Origin: Rhodanobacter sp. Root480
GTDB taxonomy: Bacteria; Pseudomonadota; Gammaproteobacteria; Xanthomonadales; Rhodanobacteraceae
Direction: 5' to 3'
DNA length: 64,000 nt
Assembly: GCF_001426645.1 (NCBI RefSeq)
Contig: NZ_LMEX01000001.1
Coordinates: 1,006,755-1,070,754 of the forward strand
The notes beneath the pieces were generated by a model. The model saw nothing but the letters and a program-made list of their open reading frames with translations. It was not told where the DNA came from and searched no databases. This document shows positions 29,294 through 37,800 of this stretch, piece by piece. Position numbers and translations under genes: made by a program. Positions within the stretch are counted from its first letter, which is position 1; every line of letters starts with the position of its first letter.

Positions 29294-29555
29294 GGTGTTT
29301 CCCCATCATCCAGAAGGCGCCGTCCGGCAGGACGGGCGTGACCACTGGTGGGGATAGTAACCGGCGATTGTGGCCAATGTGGGGACGTGCGCGGCGATCG
29401 GCGGGAAGGCGCGAACCGTGGGTGCCAGCACGGCGAGCCACCCGTTTTTTGGGCGGCCGGTTGTGCCAAGCCGCCTCAAGACGGGACGCAATGAACGCGC
29501 GCCGTTCGCGCTTGTTGGATAATCGCCCGACGCCCCTGCCGCCAAAGAGCACCGA

Positions 29556-30749
29556 ATGAACATCGAAAGTCCCAGCCCCATCGCGTGGCGTTTTTCCGAG
29601 CGCGCCGGGCAACTGCAAAGCTCGTTCATTCGCGAAATCCTGAAGATCACGCAGCAACCACAGATCATCTCGTTCGCAGGCGGCCTTCCCTCGCCGGCCA
29701 CGTTTCCGGTGGACGCGATGAAAGCGGCCTTCGACAAAGTGCTGTCCACGGCCGGCAAGACCGCGTTGCAGTACGGCCCGACGGACGGCTACCTGCCGCT
29801 GCGCCAGTGGATCGCCGAGATGCTTTCGAAGGACGGCGCCACGATCGTGCCGGAACAGGTGTTGATGGTGTCCGGCTCGCAGCAGGCGCTGGATCTGCTG
29901 GGCAAGGTGCTCATCGACGAAGGCAGCCGCGTGCTGGTGGAAACGCCGAGCTACCTGGGTGCCCTGCAGGCGTTCTCCGTGTACCGGCCCGAATTCAAAT
30001 CGGTGCTGACGGACGACCACGGCCTGGTGCCCGCATCGATCCCTGCCGTCGCCGACGGCGCGCGCCTGCTGTACGCGCTGCCCAATTTCCAGAACCCGAC
30101 CGGCCGCACGCTGTCCACCGCACGTCGCGTCGAGCTGGTGGAAACCTGCGCCGGCCTCGGCCTGCCGCTGATCGAGGATGATCCGTACGGCGCGCTCTCA
30201 TACAAGGGCAACCCGCTGCCGAAGATGGTGGCGATGAACCCGGCCGGCGTGATCTACATGGGCTCGTTCTCGAAAGTGCTGACGCCCGGTATCCGGCTGG
30301 GCTATGTCGTCGCCCCGTTGCCGCTGGTGCGCGTCCTGGAACGGGCCAAGCAGGCGGCCGACCTGCACACGGCGCAACTCACCCAGATGGTCGTCCACGA
30401 GGTGGTGAAGGACGGCTTCCTCGATCGCCACATCCCCACCATCCGCGAGCTGTACGGCAACCAGTGCCAGGTGATGCTGGACGCGATGGCCGAACACTTC
30501 CCCGCCAGCGCCACCTGGACCAGGCCGGAAGGCGGCATGTTCATCTGGGCCACGCTGCCGCCGCACATCGACGCGATGGAACTGCTGGACGCCGCGATCA
30601 AGGAAAACGTGGCGTTCGTGCCCGGCGCCCCGTTCTACGCGAACGCACCGGAAACCAACACGCTGCGCCTGTCGTTCGTCACTGTGCCGCCGGAGCGCAT
30701 ACGCCATGGCATCGCCGTTCTGGGCAAGTTGATCGCCGCACGGATGTAA
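29556..30749 (+). CDS. PLP-dependent aminotransferase, class I/II (2-aminoadipate/LysN-like)
   Basis: 397 residues, fold type I. Conserved features are ISFAGGLPSPATFP, the QYGPTDGYLPLRQWIA stretch, NFQNPTGRTL, DDPYGALSY and the Schiff-base lysine K240 in GSFSKVLTPGIRLGY. This sequence group includes 2-aminoadipate transaminases, valine-pyruvate type enzymes and stand-alone relatives of MocR regulators, but there is no DNA-binding domain here. The amino donor is not predictable from sequence. Monocistronic; divergent from the alpha-2-macroglobulin gene across 262 bases in which I see no other gene. Confidence 0.93.
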   Translation: MNIESPSPIAWRFSERAGQLQSSFIREILKITQQPQIISFAGGLPSPATFPVDAMKAAFDKVLSTAGKTALQYGPTDGYLPLRQWIAEMLSKDGATIVPEQVLMVSGSQQALDLLGKVLIDEGSRVLVETPSYLGALQAFSVYRPEFKSVLTDDHGLVPASIPAVADGARLLYALPNFQNPTGRTLSTARRVELVETCAGLGLPLIEDDPYGALSYKGNPLPKMVAMNPAGVIYMGSFSKVLTPGIRLGYVVAPLPLVRVLERAKQAADLHTAQLTQMVVHEVVKDGFLDRHIPTIRELYGNQCQVMLDAMAEHFPASATWTRPEGGMFIWATLPPHIDAMELLDAAIKENVAFVPGAPFYANAPETNTLRLSFVTVPPERIRHGIAVLGKLIAARM

Positions 30750-30774
30750 GAGCGGAAGACCTGCGGCGTGGCTT

Positions 30775-31383
30775 TCAGCGGCGACTCTTGCTGCCCGCAA
30801 CCCGCGCCCTGGTCTTGACCTTGGCATCTCCGCCAGCCCCAGTCACCAGCAACGACCCGGCGATGACGCCAAACAGGTGATCGGCGCGCGGTGCCAGCGC
30901 CGGCTGGTCGCCCAGCCACGCCAGCGCCGCCACCAGCGCAAACAGGTCGGCGCCGTCGATATCGGTTCGCGCCACACCCGCTGCCTGCGCAAGGGTGAGC
31001 AATCTCGCACCGGCTGCCTTCATGCTGACGCACGAGGCATGGAGGGCCGAGTCCTCGTCATCGATGGCAGCGACCATCGATGCCACCACGTCGCGGTAAT
31101 CGTTCGCCAGCGTGACCACGTCGCGCAGCCACGTCACCAGTGCGTCGCCCGGCGAAGCTGACGTTTCGCGTTCGATGGCCTTCGTCGTCAGGCCATCGAA
31201 GCTTTCGCGCAACAAGGCCTCAAGCAGCGATTCGCGCGTGGGGAAGTGCCGGTACAGCGTGCCAAGCCCCACGCCCGCCCGGCGCGCCACGTCGCGCAGC
31301 GACGCACCGGCGCCCTGCTCGACGACAACGCCGCGCGCAACGGTGAGCAAGTCCTCGTAGTTCTTCCTGGCATCGGCTCGCAT
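30775..31383 (-). CDS. TetR family transcriptional repressor
   Basis: 202 residues. The N-terminal helix-turn-helix is ASLRDVARRAGVGLGTLYRHFPTRESLLEAL. The C-terminal ligand domain resembles that of the SCO1712/TetR_C_33 type with LFALVAALAWLGDQP. The basic tail KVKTRARVAGSKSRR is unusual. Two palindromes lie in the divergent gap to the oxidoreductase gene, so it very probably represses both itself and that gene. The inducer is unknown. Confidence 0.93.
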   Translation of the reverse strand: MRADARKNYEDLLTVARGVVVEQGAGASLRDVARRAGVGLGTLYRHFPTRESLLEALLRESFDGLTTKAIERETSASPGDALVTWLRDVVTLANDYRDVVASMVAAIDDEDSALHASCVSMKAAGARLLTLAQAAGVARTDIDGADLFALVAALAWLGDQPALAPRADHLFGVIAGSLLVTGAGGDAKVKTRARVAGSKSRR

Positions 31384-31392
31384 GGCTTCCTC

Positions 31393-31445
31393 TTGAAAAC
31401 CGGAGCAGTGCTCCGCATAATCGGAACACCGCTCCGTTAATTATA
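31393..31445. promoter_or_regulatory. divergent promoter with two TetR-type operators
   Basis: A perfect 15-bp palindrome CGGAGCAGTGCTCCG (31401-31415) fills the spacer between TTGAAA (31393-31398) and CATAAT (31416-31421), a strong plus-strand promoter with 17-bp spacing. A second, imperfect copy CGGAACACCGCTCCG (31422-31436) lies 21 bp on, exactly two helical turns centre to centre, and overlaps the expected start region of a minus-strand TATAAT (31440-31445). Binding at both sites would shut both promoters. Confidence 0.8.
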
Positions 31446-31458
31446 GAAGGACAGGCTG

Positions 31459-32478
31459 ATGCCGACAAACACGATGAAAGCGATCCGGCTGCACGCATTC
31501 GGCGGCCCCGATGTACTGCGTTACGAAGACGCACCGCTGCCCGGACTGAAGACTGGCGAAGTGCTCATCCGCGTGCACGCGGTGGGCGTCAATCCACCCG
31601 ACTGGTATTTGCGCGAGGGCTACGCCAGCCTGCCGCCGGAATGGCGGCCGCCGATGTCCTTGCCCATCATTCCGGGGACGGATGTGTCGGGCGTGGTCGC
31701 CGCGGTTGCCGATGACGTCGCCAATTTCGCCATCGGTGACGAGGTGTATTCGATGGTCCGCTTTCCCGAAGGCCTTGCCGGGGACAGCAAAGCCTACGCC
31801 GAGTATGTCGCGGTGCCCGCGGCGGAAGTCGCACCCAAGCCCGCCGGGATCGATCACATGCACGCCGCCGGCGCACCGATGTCCCTGCTCACCGCCTGGC
31901 AGTTCATGATCGAACTGGGCCACGACGCGCCCAACCCGCTTCAGCCGCAAGCGCACCAGCCGGTGCCGCTGGCGGGCAAGACCGTGCTGGTCAACGGTGC
32001 CGCCGGCGGCGTGGGTCATTTCGCCGTGCAACTGGCCAGGTGGAAAGGCGCGCGGGTGATCGCCGTGGCGTCCGGCAGGCATGAGGCGTTTGTGCGCGAT
32101 CTGGGCGCGAACGAATTCATCGATTACACGAAGACGGCGCCCGAGGAGGTGGTTCGCGACGTCGACCTGGTCGTTGACGCTGTAGGTGGACCGGGCGCGG
32201 CGCGCTTCCTGCGCACACTCAAGCGTGGTGGCGCGTTGTTCCCGATCTTTCCGCTGGGCTTCGGCGGTGCGGATGAGGCTGGCAAGTTGGGCGTCACCGT
32301 GTCCGCAACGCAAGTCCGTTCAAGCGGCGCCCAACTGGCGGAACTCGGCAAGCTGCTCGACGCCGGGACGGTGCGCGTCGCAGTCGACAGCACGTTCGCC
32401 CTGGCGGACGCGCGCAAGGCGCACGAGCGGGCGGCCCACGGGCACATCCAGGGAAAGATCGTGCTCACGGTCTGCTGA
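31459..32478 (+). CDS. NADP-dependent MDR oxidoreductase (quinone-reductase-like)
   Basis: 339 residues of the medium-chain dehydrogenase superfamily without the catalytic zinc cysteines. The N-terminal GroES-like domain contains GVNPPDWYLREG, and the nucleotide domain has VLVNGAAGGVGHFAVQLAR. It closely resembles NADPH:quinone or enone reductases that are often paired with TetR regulators. It probably detoxifies electrophilic carbonyls or quinones in the cytosol. AAGGA ribosome site. The next gene follows by 11 bases, suggesting cotranscription. Confidence 0.93.
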   Translation: MPTNTMKAIRLHAFGGPDVLRYEDAPLPGLKTGEVLIRVHAVGVNPPDWYLREGYASLPPEWRPPMSLPIIPGTDVSGVVAAVADDVANFAIGDEVYSMVRFPEGLAGDSKAYAEYVAVPAAEVAPKPAGIDHMHAAGAPMSLLTAWQFMIELGHDAPNPLQPQAHQPVPLAGKTVLVNGAAGGVGHFAVQLARWKGARVIAVASGRHEAFVRDLGANEFIDYTKTAPEEVVRDVDLVVDAVGGPGAARFLRTLKRGGALFPIFPLGFGGADEAGKLGVTVSATQVRSSGAQLAELGKLLDAGTVRVAVDSTFALADARKAHERAAHGHIQGKIVLTVC

Positions 32479-32489
32479 GGGAGCTCGCC

Positions 32490-32867
32490 ATGACCACCCT
32501 CAAGGACGCCATCGAAGACCTTCTCAACAACCGCCAGCTGACGCCCGCCGAAGCGGTCGACCGGCACTTCGGTCCCGGCTTCCGCCAGCGCACGAACGGG
32601 ACATGGGACGACCGGGCCACGTTCCTCGCCCGCATCAACCATTTCCGGGACGTGGTCGCGCACGCCACGATCACCGTTCTCGACGAACTTGGTGATGCCG
32701 ACCGCTACGCCGAACGCCATGTCATCGACCTGCTCGAGCGCGACGGCGGGCGAATCCGGCAAGAGGTCTACGTGTTTGCGACGCGGGACCCGGACGGGCG
32801 CTTCGCACGCATCGAAGAGACGACGCTGTTGCTCGAACAGCAGCAGGAGATGCCTGGATCGACTTGA
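32490..32867 (+). CDS. SnoaL/NTF2-like small protein
   Basis: 125 residues. The pattern (TPAEAVDRHFGPGFRQRTNGTWDDRATFLARINHFRD, ending FARIEETTLLLE) matches the cone-shaped NTF2-like fold of SnoaL-type proteins. Such proteins act as small isomerases, hydrolases or ligand binders. The ribosome site GAGGGAG sits directly after the oxidoreductase stop, so it is the second gene of the TetR-controlled unit. The substrate is presumably linked to that of the oxidoreductase (inference). Confidence 0.8.
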   Translation: MTTLKDAIEDLLNNRQLTPAEAVDRHFGPGFRQRTNGTWDDRATFLARINHFRDVVAHATITVLDELGDADRYAERHVIDLLERDGGRIRQEVYVFATRDPDGRFARIEETTLLLEQQQEMPGST

Positions 32868-33001
32868 AGCGATGGCATGCGGGCGTCGTTGCATCGTCGC
32901 CCTGTTCCTCACCATGCCCTTCAGGGCAGCGCACCTCGCCGGCCAATGCGCAATAGACTGCCTGCTCCGCTCCTGCCCTGACCCCCTTCGCACCCACCTG
33001 C

Positions 33002-34348
33002 ATGACCCGGCCCGAAAAGCACAGCACGCCCCAAGTCTCGCGCAGCTCCATGATCGTGGCGGCACTGTCGACGGTGGTGGAGTGGTACGACTTCACGCTG
33101 TACCTGTATTTCGCCACGGTGCTGTCGCGGGTGTTTTTCGGGGGTGGCGAGAACTCGCTGCTGGCGACGCTGGGCGGGTTCGCCATTTCCTACGCGATGC
33201 GGCCGTTCGGCGCGATGGTGTTCGGCCATATCGGCGACCGTCTCGGGCGGCGACGCACCTTGCTGCTGTCGATGATGTTGATGACGCTGGCGATGCTGGC
33301 GACGGCGCTGCTGCCCGACTACGCGGCGATCGGGCCGGCGGCGGGCGTGTTGCTGATCCTGCTGCGTTGCCTCATGGCGTTCTCGGTGGGCGGCGAATAC
33401 ACCGGCGTGGTGGCCTATCTGCTGGAAGGTGCGCGGCCGGATCGCCGCGGCCTGATCACCTCGCTGGCGTCCGCCGCCAGCGAGATCGGGGCGCTGCTGG
33501 CGGTGGCGCTGTCCGCACTGACGGTAGCGCTGATGAGCGCTGCCCATCTCGACGCCTGGGGCTGGCGCATTCCGTTCTTCGTGGGCGCGGCGCTGGCCGG
33601 CTGCGTGTGGTTTGCGCGATCCACCATGCAGGAGTCACCGGATTTCCTGCGCCAGGTGCGGCAGCACACCGTGCCCGATGCGCCGCTGCGCCACACGCTC
33701 GCCCACCACAAACCCGCGCTGCTGCGCACCTTCGCCATCTCGGCGCTGGGCTCGATCACCTATTACGTGGGCATCACCTATGTACCGGCGTTCCTGACCT
33801 CGTCCGGCATCCTCGCCGAAGGCCGTTCGCTGTGGATGTCGAGCGGCGCTGCCGTGGCGGTCATCCTCGTCACACCGCTGGCTGGTGCGCTATCCGACCG
33901 GGTTGGTCGCAAGCCGGTGCTGATCGCGTTCGCCGTCGCCAGCATGCTGTTGCCGCTGGCGATGTTCGGCCTGATGGGCGGCGGCGGTGACTTGGCGATA
34001 GCGGGCGGCGCGATCGTGCTGGCCTGCCTTGCCGGCGGCGTCAGTGCCGTGGGCGCGCCGGCCACCGCCGAACAGTTTCCGGGCGAAGGCCGGCTCAGCG
34101 GCCTGGCCCTGGGTGTCACCATGGCGACAGCCATCTTCGGCGGCCTGACGCCGTTCCTCGCCGAACTCCTGGTCCAGCAAACCGGCTGGAACGCGGTGCC
34201 CGGCGCCATGATCGCGGCGGTGGCGCTTGTCGTGCTGCCGGCCTTCCTGACCATGCCGGAGACGCGTCCGGGATGGCATGTAACGAAAACGCACCGGGCA
34301 ACGAATAGCTTGTTGAGCGACGACCAGGCCGATGGCGGCACGCGCTAG
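33002..34348 (+). CDS. MFS transporter of the metabolite:H+ symporter type
   Basis: 448 residues with 12 predicted helices. Landmarks are VVEWYDFTLYLYFATVLSRVFF in helix 1, FGHIGDRLGRRRTLL (motif A) and RCLMAFSVGGEYTG in helix 4, which identify the MHS family (ProP, KgtP, citrate and proline permeases). It imports a compatible solute or organic acid with protons. The C-terminal tail is short and hydrophilic, with no ProP-like coiled coil. Probably not part of the preceding operon, as 134 bases separate them. Confidence 0.93.
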   Translation: MTRPEKHSTPQVSRSSMIVAALSTVVEWYDFTLYLYFATVLSRVFFGGGENSLLATLGGFAISYAMRPFGAMVFGHIGDRLGRRRTLLLSMMLMTLAMLATALLPDYAAIGPAAGVLLILLRCLMAFSVGGEYTGVVAYLLEGARPDRRGLITSLASAASEIGALLAVALSALTVALMSAAHLDAWGWRIPFFVGAALAGCVWFARSTMQESPDFLRQVRQHTVPDAPLRHTLAHHKPALLRTFAISALGSITYYVGITYVPAFLTSSGILAEGRSLWMSSGAAVAVILVTPLAGALSDRVGRKPVLIAFAVASMLLPLAMFGLMGGGGDLAIAGGAIVLACLAGGVSAVGAPATAEQFPGEGRLSGLALGVTMATAIFGGLTPFLAELLVQQTGWNAVPGAMIAAVALVVLPAFLTMPETRPGWHVTKTHRATNSLLSDDQADGGTR

Positions 34349-34441
34349 CGCACAACCACCCGCACGAGCCGTCCCGCATCGGAGCTGCCGCTCGACACAA
34401 GCTACCCACGGCCACCAACGCCAGTCTTCCGGAGTTGAACC

Positions 34442-34966
34442 ATGAAACGACGCAGTGTCCTGAAATATCTTGGAGCCGCGGCAACCCTGCCCTGGCTGTC
34501 AGCCTGCGCGCGCACCGTCGCGCCACCCGCCGGCTCGGACGCCGCAACGGTAAAAGCGCTGGACGTGCCGCCGGAGTTCTGGCGTGACAAGGTCAGCCCC
34601 GCGGCGTTCAAGGTGTTGTTCGAGGAAGACACCGAGCGTTCCGGCAGCAGCCCGCTGAATGCGGAAAAGCGTGCCGGCACCTTCCTCTGCGCAGCGTGCT
34701 GGTCGCCGTTGTTCGCCAGCGAGCACAAGTTCGAAAGCGGTACCGGCTGGCCCAGCTTCACCCAGGCGCTGCCCGGGCGTACGGCGACCAAGCGCGATTT
34801 CGTGCTGCTGATTCCGCGCACCGAATACCACTGCGCCCGCTGCGGCGGTCATCAAGGGCACATCTTCCACGACGGCCCGCCGCCGCTGGGCACGCGCTGG
34901 TGCAACAACGGGCTGGCGTTGCGCTTCGTGCCGGAAGGCCAACCGCTGCCCGCGCTGAGAGGCTGA
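34442..34966 (+). CDS. msrB: peptide-methionine (R)-S-oxide reductase, exported
   Basis: 174 residues. The N-terminus combines a twin-arginine-like KRRSVLKYLGAA with a lipobox LSAC (C22), so the enzyme is exported, probably as a lipoprotein. Zinc ligands are C83, C86, C131 and C134; the catalytic Cys is C154 in TRWCNNGLALRF. It repairs methionine-R-sulfoxide in oxidised envelope proteins. The next gene, msrA, starts one base after this stop, so the two act as an operon covering both stereoisomers. Confidence 0.95.
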   Translation: MKRRSVLKYLGAAATLPWLSACARTVAPPAGSDAATVKALDVPPEFWRDKVSPAAFKVLFEEDTERSGSSPLNAEKRAGTFLCAACWSPLFASEHKFESGTGWPSFTQALPGRTATKRDFVLLIPRTEYHCARCGGHQGHIFHDGPPPLGTRWCNNGLALRFVPEGQPLPALRG

Positions 34967-34967
34967 C

Positions 34968-35660
34968 ATGAGCATGCATGCCCTGGCCGCGCTGCGGCAT
35001 CCTTCATGGCTGCGGGCGTTGGCGAGCCTGCCGATGCTGATCGTACTGGCCGCCTGCGCGCCCTCCGGCGCGGGCGCTACCAGCCCGTCATCCAGAACGG
35101 TCGACGCTCCGTCATCGGCACGGACCTCGGGTGGTACGGCCGTAGCCGTGTTCGCGGGCGGTTGCTTCTGGTGCATGCAGCCGCCCTACGACAAGCTCCC
35201 CGGCGTGATTTCCACCGAAGCCGGCTACACCGGCGGCCACACATCCCGGCCAACTTACCGGCAGGTATCCGCCGGCGGCACCGGCCATGCCGAGGCGGTG
35301 CGGGTGACCTACGACCCGCGCAAGGTCAGCTACCCGAAGCTGCTGGACGTGTTCTGGCACAACATCGATCCGGTGGCGGTGAACCGGCAGTTCTGCGATG
35401 TCGGTGACCAGTACCGCAGCGCGATATTCCCGATCGGACCGCAGCAACACAGCGAGGCCGAGGCCAGCCTGCGCGCGATACAGGCCGACCCACGCTTCAA
35501 GCGCCCCATCGCCACCCGCATCGAACCGGCCACAACGTTCTACCCGGCCGAGGCATACCACCAGGCTTATTACCGGAAAAATCCGCTGCGCTACAAGTAC
35601 TACCGCTACGGCTGCGGCCGGGACCAGCGCCTGCAGCAGATCTGGGGCAATGCCGGTTAG
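34968..35660 (+). CDS. msrA: peptide-methionine (S)-S-oxide reductase, lipoprotein
   Basis: 230 residues. Signal peptide with lipobox VLAAC (C30), then a Ser/Thr/Ala-rich linker to about residue 57. The catalytic motif is GCFWC with C66; candidate resolving cysteines are FCDVG and YGCGRD. The conserved GYTGG, YRQVSAGGTGHAEAVRVTYDP and DQYRSAIF are all present. With msrB it forms a periplasmic methionine-repair pair; reducing power would have to come from a periplasmic thiol system, not seen here. Confidence 0.95.
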   Translation: MSMHALAALRHPSWLRALASLPMLIVLAACAPSGAGATSPSSRTVDAPSSARTSGGTAVAVFAGGCFWCMQPPYDKLPGVISTEAGYTGGHTSRPTYRQVSAGGTGHAEAVRVTYDPRKVSYPKLLDVFWHNIDPVAVNRQFCDVGDQYRSAIFPIGPQQHSEAEASLRAIQADPRFKRPIATRIEPATTFYPAEAYHQAYYRKNPLRYKYYRYGCGRDQRLQQIWGNAG

Positions 35661-35831
35661 CTGACGCGGGCCACACACCGCGCATGCGCTTGCCAGGCTT
35701 CACAGCCCGGGAACCTTTTGCGCCCCTGCTTCATCCGATCCGTGCCATGGCCCCGCGCAACCGCGCGGGCGCACGTGATCGTGGCGACCGGACTCGTCCG
35801 CGAGCCTCTCCCGAAAAGCCAGCCGAGCTTC

Positions 35832-36509
35832 ATGTCGACACCGTTCTTCTCCATCGTCATGCCCACCTGGAACCGCGTCGCATGGCTCGACCGCGCGCTG
35901 GCGTCGGTGCTGGCGCAGCAGGAGTCATCGTGGGAGCTGCTGATTGCCGACGACGGCTCGTCCGACGGCACATGGGCGTCGCTGTGCGACTGGACGCGCC
36001 GCGACGGCCGCGTGCGCTGCTGGCGACACGCCAACCGTGGGCCGGCGGCAAGCCGCAATGCGCTGCTGCGCCACGCGCGCGGCAAGTGGATCGTGTTCCT
36101 GGACAGCGATGACGAACTGCTGCCCGATCACCTTGCCCTGCGCCGCGAGGCCATCGCCGCGCAACCCGCTACCGAGCTGTGGTTGTCGCCGATGCGCATC
36201 GTCGGCAATCCCTTCGTGCCGAGCTGTATGCATCCCGGCGAGATGATCCATGTCGATCGCTGCATCGGCGTGGGCATGATCACCGTCCGGCGCGAGGCGA
36301 TCCTGCGCGCCGGCGGCTTTCCCGATATCAGTTACGCCGAAGACGCCGCACTGATGACGCAACTGCGGATCATGGGCACACGAACCGCGTGGCTGACCCA
36401 TCGCACCTACGTCTATCACCGCGATCACGCCGACAGCATCACCGGTCATCAGGCGCGGCAGACCCAGCCTTCCCGGCAGCATGTGGTGGCCGAAACCGTC
36501 GCGGGCTGA
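35832..36509 (+). CDS. family 2 glycosyltransferase
   Basis: 225 residues of GT-A fold: FSIVMPTWNRVAWLDRALASVLAQ, the nucleotide-binding LIADDGSSDGTW, DXD motif FLDSDDELL and the ISYAEDAALMTQLR acceptor region. The protein is short and lacks membrane segments. It would transfer a single sugar to a saccharide or lipid acceptor in the cytosol. The start at MSTPFFSIV fits family length; 38 extra residues would be added by a start at 35718. Neighbours do not suggest a polysaccharide cluster. Confidence 0.88.
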   Translation: MSTPFFSIVMPTWNRVAWLDRALASVLAQQESSWELLIADDGSSDGTWASLCDWTRRDGRVRCWRHANRGPAASRNALLRHARGKWIVFLDSDDELLPDHLALRREAIAAQPATELWLSPMRIVGNPFVPSCMHPGEMIHVDRCIGVGMITVRREAILRAGGFPDISYAEDAALMTQLRIMGTRTAWLTHRTYVYHRDHADSITGHQARQTQPSRQHVVAETVAG

Positions 36510-36698
36510 GCGCCCCCTTGGCGCTCGGCCGGACAGCCGCCATCCCGCAGCCAGAATCGATGCACTTGCGGCGGCGGGCAACCACGCCGGCACCTCAGTT
36601 CGCGATGGCGGAGTGGCCGCAACCATCACGGCATGCGCCCTGCCCGCACGCAAATCGGCCTCGGCTACACTCATCTACTCGCCGAGGATTCTCCCCAC

Positions 36699-37763
36699 AT
36701 GGCGCCATCCGTTTCCCGCGATCGTCTCCTTCACGGCGCAAGCATGATCACCTTGTCGCTGACATCGCTTGCCGGCGCTGCAGCCACCGCGCTCGCCTGG
36801 CTCGGGCCCGTGCACCGGCCGATGGACATGGTGATCCCGCCGCTCACGTGCGTCTTCTTTCTTGTCCTGCTGATCATGCTTGTGCGCTGGCCGCATCGCC
36901 TTGGTCTCATCATGCGCGTCGCGTTGGCGGCCGCGCTGGCCGCACTTGTCGCGCCAGCGTGGTTCTACACCTGGCAGGCCACGCAGACGCAGGGACTGCG
37001 GTTGATCGACATCTATCCGCCGATCGGCTCGCTGCTGCTGGTGCTGATGGTGACGGCAATGATCTACCTGCCGACCCGCGATGGCGTGACGATCGTCGTG
37101 GCCGGCTGGCTGCTGGTGGCCTTGCCGGTGCTGGTCTACCTGTTTGCCCATCCCCAGGAAATACGCACGCCGCGAGGCGCCGACCTGTTGATGAGCTATG
37201 GGCCAGTCTTCGTGCTGCTGCTGGTGCTGCTGCCGGTGCAGCGCAAACTGACCAGAAGGATCCAGCACCTGGTCTCGGAGCAGGCCCACATGGAAGCCAT
37301 GGTCAACCGGGATCCGCTGACCCGCATCTACAACCGCCGCTTCTGCGAACTGGTACTGCGAGACCTGCTCACCCGGCAGATCCCGGCAGGCGTGATCATG
37401 TTCGACATGGATCACTTCAAGGCGATCAACGACACCTACGGCCATCCGGTTGGCGATCGCGTCTTGCAGCAGGTGGCGCAGCGATGTCAGGAGCTGCTGC
37501 GCAAGAACGAATGCCTGGCCCGTTGGGGCGGCGAGGAGTTCCTCGTCGTCGTGCCGGATGTCGATGCCACTGCCCTGCACGCACTGGCCGAGCGGCTGCG
37601 AAAATCCATCACTGAATTGTCGATCGAGCCGGTGTCGCTGGTGAGCGCATCTGTAGGCATCACGCGGGTGCTGGATGGCGACACCACCGACACCATTTTT
37701 CAGCAGGTGGACAAGGCGCTCTACCGGGCCAAGAAGCTGGGTGGCAACATGGTGTCATCGTGA
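36699..37763 (+). CDS. membrane-bound diguanylate cyclase (GGDEF)
   Basis: 354 residues. About six membrane helices (to about residue 185) are followed by a GGDEF domain: DPLTRIYNRRF, DMDHFKAINDTYGH and the active-site G277-G-E-E-F281. The inhibitory I-site position five residues upstream reads RKNE instead of RxxD, so product feedback may be altered. It makes cyclic di-GMP. The start at ATG 36699 has GAGGA ten bases upstream; an upstream ATG at 36633 is possible but would precede an unlikely N-terminus. Confidence 0.92.
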   Translation: MAPSVSRDRLLHGASMITLSLTSLAGAAATALAWLGPVHRPMDMVIPPLTCVFFLVLLIMLVRWPHRLGLIMRVALAAALAALVAPAWFYTWQATQTQGLRLIDIYPPIGSLLLVLMVTAMIYLPTRDGVTIVVAGWLLVALPVLVYLFAHPQEIRTPRGADLLMSYGPVFVLLLVLLPVQRKLTRRIQHLVSEQAHMEAMVNRDPLTRIYNRRFCELVLRDLLTRQIPAGVIMFDMDHFKAINDTYGHPVGDRVLQQVAQRCQELLRKNECLARWGGEEFLVVVPDVDATALHALAERLRKSITELSIEPVSLVSASVGITRVLDGDTTDTIFQQVDKALYRAKKLGGNMVSS

Positions 37764-37800
37764 TCGATGAACGCAGGATGCCGCCACTTTCCCCTCCCGC

